NCBI GenBank assembly: GCA_029844215.1
Contig: CM056738.1
Location: 46,512,388-46,576,387, forward strand
From: Przewalskia tangutica
Lineage: Eukaryota > Streptophyta > Magnoliopsida > Solanales > Solanaceae
Direction: 5' to 3'
Length of the DNA stretch: 64,000 nt
Part shown: positions 57,369 through 64,000 of the stretch, in pieces
How positions within the stretch are numbered: position 1 is the first letter of the stretch
How the letters are laid out: each line of letters starts with the position of its first letter
The notes under the pieces: model-generated
Databases searched by the model: none
The model's input: only the letters and a program-made list of their open reading frames with translations
What the model was told of the DNA's origin: nothing
Program-made: the position numbers and the translations under genes

Positions 57369-57764
57369 GCTAAAGCTTAAGCAAACGTTAGTGCATAACT
57401 GTTACGACAAAATATGATAAAGCATGGATATACAAGCAATGTGAATCTGAAAGTAGATATGTTGGTCTGGGTAGCGTGCTAGTGACGCCGTTGATGGCAT
57501 TCTTGTGTTGATATGATGTTGCAAATGCTGAGGTGTCATCCTTGCATGGACGTGTTGCCGCTGCGAATGCGGATATGTTGTCCTTGCTGCAACTGCTCCT
57601 TTAAATTGAGGCTCTGTAGACTAAAGCTCAAGAAAAAGTTAGTGCGTAACTGCTAAGACAAAATAATAAAACATGAATATATAAGAAATGTAATTCTGAG
57701 AGTAGAGATATCGGCCCTGCGTAGATGCGATATGTTGATGACATCGTCTTTGGTAGTGGCGTCG
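57369..57764 (-). other. Ogre-like leader
   Basis: Non-coding sequence upstream of the gag ATG on the minus strand, the counterpart of 49413-49789 and of about 4985-5130. No primer site was recognised. Confidence 0.65.
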
Positions 57765-58008
57765 TTTTCGGACGGGCGTCGTTTCGGACTTGGCATCGTT
57801 TTCGAACATGGCATCGTTTTCGGACTTGACGTCGTTTTCAAACTTGGCGACGTTTTCGGACATGGCGCCATTTTTGAACTTGGCATCGTTTTCAGACTTG
57901 GCGTCGTTTTCGTACATGGCGTCGTTTTTGGACTTGGCGTCATTTTCGGATATGGCATCGTTTTCGGACATGGTATCGTTTTCGGACGTGGCATTGTTTT
58001 CGGACCCT
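57765..58008. repeat. 18-bp minisatellite, ~13 copies
   Basis: The unit is the same as at 49790-50335 (GGACATGGCGTCGTTTTC). It ends abruptly at about 58008, where a truncated Tekay LTR begins, so the rest of this array and the 5' LTR of the Ogre-like element were lost. Confidence 0.95.
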
Positions 58009-59663
58009 CATCATGGCCGCATACCCGTGGACCATCCATCGAGTCAGTATGCCCAAAATGATCACAAATAACTTGACTGGCCCTCCATCGAGAGACGCGG
58101 TAACATAAGGATACAACACTTGCATAACAAGGCTATCACAAGCAAACATAGGCAAGTTACTCACACTCAAGGTACTTTCATTTTTTGTCAACAATTCGGG
58201 TTTTAACTCCAAAATACTACGTATTTTAACTCCTTAAAAGATCCATTTCTTTCACAAAAGTCACACGATACTAATACTCGTAGTATCAAAAATAGAGTAA
58301 CTATTATTTTAAGTAAACCAAAACAATGTCCATACCTTCCTTTTAAATAAACCAAGACAAAATCATGTCTTCCTTTAAAACCAACTCAAGACAATACCAT
58401 GACTTCCTTTTAAACAAAAACACTTCTCCTTTTTAAAGTCAAGTAACAATATACTTTTCAAAATAGTTTAAGCCTCATAACTTCTTAAAAATATCAAGTT
58501 ACCGTTTTAAATCCAATGATAAAACCATTCTTTCGTTTTCATAAAGTCTTTATAACTAGCTTCCCATAAAGCTATTATAACACTTTACATTTTAAACCAA
58601 CCAAGGACAACTACTCACATTTCCGAAATCAAGATAACTTTATTCTTTTAAAGACCAAGTACTCATTACTCACGAATGAGGTTTTACAACTTTTTAACAC
58701 AATTCAAGTCCTTAACATTTCATATCAAGTCACTTAACTTTAGAATCAAGTCAAGGACACAAAAAGGAAATCAAACTTCTTTAACATACGTGCGTCTACC
58801 GCACTATATATTTCACAAATAATCATGCTCAAGAGAATAGGAAGAATCACATACCTCTTCGGCTTAATCCACAAGCCAAGTCGGGTATGCCGCGCGTAGA
58901 ATATCCACATATAATAACCACAACACATCTATCAACATCTAGGTTCCTTCGTAGAATATTTCTAAGTATAAGGTTCCTTATTCTACGGAAAATTCGACAG
59001 CACTTCCCCTGTAACTATGTACTTCTACCTTTTTCAAGGCCTGATATCAATAACCAACATGCCACATTTAAGGCGCAATAATACAACAACTCAAAGGGGA
59101 TTACACGCCTAACTGGACGTGTAAAATTCTGCCCCATAATATACAATACATTCCATTTCTTTTCAATCTTCCTTCCACATATCAAATACTCAATTATACA
59201 CTACTACAACATGTAATCTTCAATTACAATAAAAGGACAAAGATCATTACCTCGATAAGCCCAAAAATATCCAAGAACTTAAAGTTGCTCCTTAGCAAGT
59301 TTAGCTCCAAATCCTTACATTCCAATCCGCTCCAAGCAACCCTTAGAAGCTCCTAACCAACTCCTCTTCAAGATCCAACTCCAAAAAGTGAAGAACACCT
59401 TAGGCTCAAACTTGGCAAGTTTCGGCCAAGGCAAGCTTTCAAGGCTAGGGGTGTGAAATCTTTTATAACACTTGGTTCACAATCTTCCTAACACCTTAAG
59501 GAAGAACACCTAAAAGTTTAAGGATTTTTGGACAACTTTAGCTCCAAAAATCAGCCCATGGCCGAGAGCTACAACAAGGGAGGGAGTTTTTTTGCCTTGG
59601 AAATAATTCTAAATGTTGATGAAGAAGTCTTGCAACAAGGGTCTATTTATAAGCCAACCAAGG
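58009..59663 (-). mobile_element. Tekay-type LTR fragment
   Basis: It matches 9200-10825 closely (for example TTCCCATAAAGCTATTATAA and TTCGGCTTAATCCACAAGCC). The LTR 3' part is missing on the left, and its 5' end is cut at 59663 by the plus LTR. A TATTTATA box complement lies at 59644-59651. The expected continuation (GGGCTAGGAT-like words in other copies) should resume after the plus element, outside the window. Confidence 0.88.
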
Positions 59664-60066
59664 TGTTATACCCCGTATTTCCAGAGTATGTACGTGAGGG
59701 CGTACGTATTTTAATTTGAGCCTTAAAGTTAGGCTAAGTTCGAAATTTAGGCACAAGTGCCGAAAAGAATCGTTTTTCGACGAAACGTTTTACTAAACTT
59801 GCGAAGGGAAAATTCCGGCTGTGTCATTTATAATTTTTGCGGATTTTTCCGAGAGACGAAACATTTTGGACCAACGAGAGGGCGACACTTGTCACCCTCT
59901 AATTGGAGCACGTTTTGGGCGGTAATGGACGAGAAAGGTGGCATGGTTAGGTAGGATATTTGTGCAAGTTGGTGTGGTAGATGGATAAGGTGCACATGGC
60001 TTAATCCTAGCCTTACACTTGCCTTACACTTGGATTGATCTTGGCCATCGTGGCCCTTGCTTGACC

Positions 60067-60074
60067 TATAAATA
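60067..60074 (+). promoter_or_regulatory. TATA box of the plus Tekay LTR
   Basis: TATAAATA about 400 bp into the LTR, in the same context as 11936-11943. Confidence 0.65.
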
Positions 60075-62092
60075 CCCCCTTAGTTGATGAACTTTCTTCA
60101 TCCAAAAATCATTTTCCAAGTCTTGAAATCTCTCCTTGTGAGTTAAAAATCGTCCAAAGCCCCTTGAGAAGCTTTGGCCGAGAGGGTCCCCCCTCCCCCT
60201 TTGTGGTGTCTAGCCGTGGGGTACCCCCCCTAGCCTAGTTGTCTCGTATAAATACCCCCCATTTTTGTGGTATAGAAATACTCTCCAAGTATTGTTTTAA
60301 TGCCCAAATACCTTGGCCCAAATACCTTGTAGTATTCCAAGGTTACACTTATACAAAAGCCCAGAAAATACTATTATACTTTCCCTCAGTCACAAAAACG
60401 AAACCCTAAGGAAAACCTTCATAGTCGGTTGAAGTGTTAAGTAGAAGTTGCGTAGAACTTCTAAGGGTTGTTTGGAGTGGGTTGGAGCGCACGGAGTAGG
60501 AGCTAAACCTTGCTCAGGATCGACATATAAACTTGGATAATTTTGGGCTTATCGAGGTAAACACTCTTGACCTTCTATTGTAATTGGAAATTACATGTTG
60601 TAGGATTATAAAGTTGAAGTATACTATATATAGAACTGAACATAATTGTGCGGCAATGTCTTTTGACTTAAGCCTGAATTTAAAGAAGAGAACTGAACTG
60701 TAATTACTTAGGATTGTATTACAGTAGACTTGTGTAGCTTTACTGTGAAATAGAATTGTACACGTCCGGATTAGACGTACAACCTCTCAGGAGTTGTTGG
60801 CTGTTAGCGGGCCTCGATAGAGAGGAGATTTATGCGGTCATGGGGAGGTCTTCAAAATTTCTGTAGAATATTCTACGTTGAGATCTAGATGTTAATAGGC
60901 GCCTTGTGGCCTCTATAGGTTGAAGTACTACGTGTGGCGTGATCTGCTTGACTTAAGGGTAGCCGACGGTTTGAGGTACTTGAAGCGTTTTGCTATTAGT
61001 CGATAATCATCGCGAGGTATGTGAACCTCTTCCTATCTTTTCTAGCATGATATGTGTATAGTATGGTAGACGTACATGTGTTGAATGTATTTTATTGGTT
61101 TAAAACATAAAGTGTTATAACGGCTTTACGGGAAGTTGGTTATAACAGCTTTATGTAAGTAAGAAATGCTTTGTGGTTTTTAAAGATAACTGATTTGACT
61201 TATAACTGACTTGATGTGTGATGATAAGAATCTTGAAGTATTTCGAAAGGATTAAGAAACCTTTCTGAAAGAAGAGTAATACTTGGTTTTGAAAACATAA
61301 GAGTTATACTAGCTTTATGGGAAGTTAGGTATAACGTCTTAAGAGAGATAAAGAGAATGGTTTACTGATTTTTAGAAGTTAAGAGACTTAATCTTAAAAG
61401 ATAAGAGACTTGACTTAATATGGATGTTAGTATGAAACCTCATTCGTGAGTAATGAGTACTTGGTTTTTAAAAGGAATAATGTGTTACTGATTTTGGAAA
61501 TCAGAATGAGTATCGACAAACCACTGCAACGTTAATAAAAGGAAATGTTTTGACTAATTATGTATTATTAAAACCAGTAGAAAACTCCATCTGCATAGAA
61601 GCTAAGATGAGACAAAATGATATTACATTTCCTAGATCATGGCTGCTTTAATAAGATTGATTACGAACAAGAATAACCTACTCACATATGTTTCTCAAAT
61701 TGTTTAAAAGAGGATTATATTCTTAAGTGATTAAGTCTATGGACTATGAAACCTTTCTAAAATAAGAGACTTAAGTATTTGAAATTAGGCAAACTTGAAC
61801 TTTTGGAAAAGAATGTTGTTACTTGATGTTAAAAAGGAAAGTGTTTTGGTTTACCTAAAAATGTGAGTCACTCTATTTTAATACTACGGGTATCGGGTGA
61901 CCTTTATAAAAGAAATGGATCTTATTAAAAGAATTTAACTTACGTAATACTTTGGGGTCGTAACACGGACTTTGGCCTAAAATAAACTTGAGTTGTGTGT
62001 AACTTGCCTATGTTTGTGTTTGATAGCCTTGTTGTGCAAATACTGTACTTCTATACCACCGCGTCTCTCGATGGAGGGCCGGCTGATTTGTT

Positions 62093-62437
62093 ATGAATGA
62101 TTCTTCACCGAGTCCCACGAGATGGGCCGGGACACGTATTCCATCTGATTATTCACCGAGTCCCACGAGATGGGCCGGGACACGTATTCCATCTGATTAT
62201 CTACCGAGTCCCACGAGATGGGCCGGGACACGTATTCCACATGGTTCTCTACCGAGTCCCACGAGATGGGCCGGGACACGTATTCCACATGGTTCTCTAC
62301 CGAGTCCCACGAGATGGGCCGGGACACGTATTCCACATGATTCTCTACCGAGTCCCACGAGATGGGCCGGGACACGTATTTCACATGATTCTTTACCGAG
62401 TCCCACGGGATGGGCCGGGACACGTATTCCACACGAT
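62093..62437 (+). repeat. 48-bp minisatellite in the LTR, 7 copies
   Basis: GAGTCCCACGAGATGGG recurs every 48 bp from 62109 to 62397, within ACCGAGTCCCACGAGATGGG, then CCGGGACACGTATTCCA. Units are nearly identical, so amplification is recent. As 48 is a multiple of three, overlapping frames stay open on both strands. These are not genes. It lies about 590-940 bp before the LTR 3' end. Confidence 0.97.
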
Positions 62438-63035
62438 TTACACCTAGACTGCCGGCAGTGAGGAAGGAGTTCCACGGGCATGAGGGATGACTTGAGGGCG
62501 TGAGTCCCTGACTTGACATGACTGCTTTTATGTTGTGAACTGTAGTTTGGTTATCATACATGTCTCCTGCTTTATATAGACTATTATGATTTCATTTACG
62601 CCTTTTCTGATTTACATACTTGGTACTGTTCGACCTCCTTGAGGCCGATCTATGCCGCAGTAAGTACATCGGTTGTGGATCCTCGCCATGGATCACGATT
62701 CGTGTCAGGAAGCCCCATTCTTCTGAGGCTTATCTTTTGGTATGTTACCACAGGTCCAGATGCTTGTACATTCGTGGTATGGCGGGCCCCGTCCCGTCAT
62801 ATTGTAAATCTTAAGTGCAGAGTAATCGTTGTAGGCGGTGGTTTGTAAAAAGGATAACTGTTCGGGTATTTATGTATATATACTGAAGGCAACTGTTTTG
62901 GTTGGCCTGTTTATTTATCATGTCTCTTAATTCATGTTCATGTTTTTATTTCCGCTGATTTTCTCTGATGTTGTATCACTAGGGTGCCCGGGGTAAGGCA
63001 CCAGTCACGGGCCCGGGTTCGGGTCGTGACAAAAG

Positions 63036-63047
63036 TGGTATCAAAGC
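63036..63047 (+). other. Primer-binding site, one mismatch
   Basis: TGGTATCAAAGC lies four bases after the LTR and differs by one base from the initiator methionine tRNA complement TGGTATCAGAGC. The change is G-to-A. Confidence 0.9.
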
Positions 63048-63239
63048 CAGGTTGTCCTCGGAAAGTGTCTACAGACCGTGTCTAGTAGAGTCTTGATTAT
63101 CGATGTGTTGTGCACCACATCTATAATCAGGAGGCTGCAGGACACTTAGGATTGGTTTCCATTTCTTCTCATTCTGAGATCGTGCCTTAGAGCTGTGTGA
63201 TTAGTTGGACCCCTCTGACGTATTTCATTTTTACCAGTT

Positions 63240-64000
63240 ATGCCTCCGCGTAAGGCAACCCAGGACCCGACGGGCAAGGCAGCCGAGGGAGCTGCTAGTG
63301 GGATCTGAGAGTACGAGGCACGAGCCCTGGCGACTGATTGTGCTTGAGACGGCGAGTTTCGCGACGCCCGACCGGCGAGTTTAGAGCGCGAATGGCTGCC
63401 GAGACTACAAGATACATGAGCCTCCACCCCACGGCTGGAGCAGATGAGATGGGGTATAAGGAGATGGCCCGATCGCGGCGAGTCGTGGCGAATATGAGAT
63501 GATAGGCCGACGCAGCATTCACCAAGAGCACCCGTAGTTCACCCCGAGCGATTTGAGGCTACGTGACTTTCGAGTTGTAGCCCGCCGATGTTCTATGGAT
63601 CGAGAGCGAGATGACCTCGGGAGTTTATCCGACAGCCTACGACGGATCATGAGAGTGATCGAGTCTCGAGGCGTAGTCGGTGGTATTGAGTTCGCATCAC
63701 GCGTGATCTGCGATTGGTAGTTTGATTCGTGGGAGCTGTCCCGGGGAGGGCATGCACTTCCAGGCGTATGGGACGAGTTCTCAAGGGCTTTTCTTGCACA
63801 TTTCTTTCCCCCACAGATGAGGAGGGCTCGGGCGATTTTTGACGTTGAGCGGGGCAGGCGGACGGTTAGAGAGTACAATGTGGAGTTCGACTCATTAGCT
63901 CGGTATGTTCCGTGTAGTAGCCGATATGGAGGACGAGTACACCGCTACGCCACCGGTGGATGATTACTTGGCAGAGGCTTGTACGGGTGTAGCTCTTCAG
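63240..64000 (+). pseudogene. gag: Tekay gag, 5' part, window-edge
   Basis: The ATG at 63240 begins MPPRKATQDPTGKAAEGAAS and stops after about 22 codons. Conserved Gag pieces reappear in other frames: RRIMRVIES near 63640, then FFPPQMRRARAIFDVERG and VREYNVEFDSLARYVP near 63800-63915. Several indels make it non-functional. The rest of the element lies to the right of the window. Confidence 0.85.

Larger units (their letters stand above)
59664..63031 (+). mobile_element. 5' LTR of a plus Tekay element
   Basis: A complete 3368-bp LTR from TGTTATACCCC to GGGTCGTGACA. A TATAAATA box lies at 60067-60074 in GACCTATAAATACCCC. A 48-bp minisatellite lies at 62093-62437. It is similar to the LTR at 11529-15149 but differs in the array and lacks the ~100-bp triplication. 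The element continues beyond the window. Confidence 0.92.

Noticed and set aside
62091..62561. Long overlapping ORFs (up to 156 codons) on both strands
   Set aside because: They come from a 48-bp tandem repeat inside a Tekay LTR. Open frames follow from the unit length.

Overview
The window reads as plant nuclear heterochromatin: about 64 kb of nested, mostly decayed transposable elements in which I found no intact host gene, rRNA or tRNA. Long-LTR Tekay/Del-type chromoviruses, Ogre/Tat-type, Athila-type and copia elements, a hAT transposon and a tRNA-derived SINE all point to a dicot. The SINE (29.10-29.24 kb) resembles the SolS/TS family as I remember it, so Solanaceae is my best guess. Every coding region carries frameshifts or stops.

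Layout. 1-2798: minus-strand Tekay LTR, open at the window edge, with a 95-bp tandem array. 2799-4107: unclassified, with a TGTCGCGCCC-starting segment. 4108-4952: copy A of an ~850-bp dispersed repeat. 4953-7889: Ogre-like remnant with a 28-bp minisatellite and a gag piece. 7890-~10850: minus Tekay LTR. ~10851-15727: plus Tekay, made of a 3' end, one LTR carrying both a PPT and a PBS, and a gag start. 15728-25877: minus Tekay element with both LTRs and all pol domains. 25878-27935: minus copia gag and 5' LTR. 27936-30155: AT-rich DNA with a SINE. 30164-33589: hAT transposon with TIRs and TSD. 33598-34898: unclassified. 34899-~36798: plus Ogre-type LTR. 36799-37646: copy B of the 850-bp repeat, inverted. 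37647-~41050: plus copia INT-RT-RNase H and 3' LTR. 41051-~46830: minus Athila-type element with gag-protease and an accessory ORF but no RT/INT. ~46900-51717: minus Ogre LTR and internal repeats. 51718-55493: minus Tekay solo LTR inserted in the Ogre-like gag. 55494-~58008: rest of that gag and its 18-bp minisatellite. ~58010-59663: minus Tekay LTR, cut by the plus Tekay element at 59664 that runs off the right edge.

No functional pathway is encoded. The relations that matter are positional: Tekay copies inserted into each other and into Ogre-like elements, often in opposite orientation. The most unusual signals are non-coding. All five Tekay LTRs with a readable 3' half carry a tandem array about 600-700 bp from the LTR 3' end, and the unit differs among them. 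A 50-bp array near the Ogre PPT folds into repeated hairpins with apparent compensatory changes. A GC-rich module is shared by copia and Athila LTRs. Ogre-like remnants at two loci share the same unexpected order of parts.
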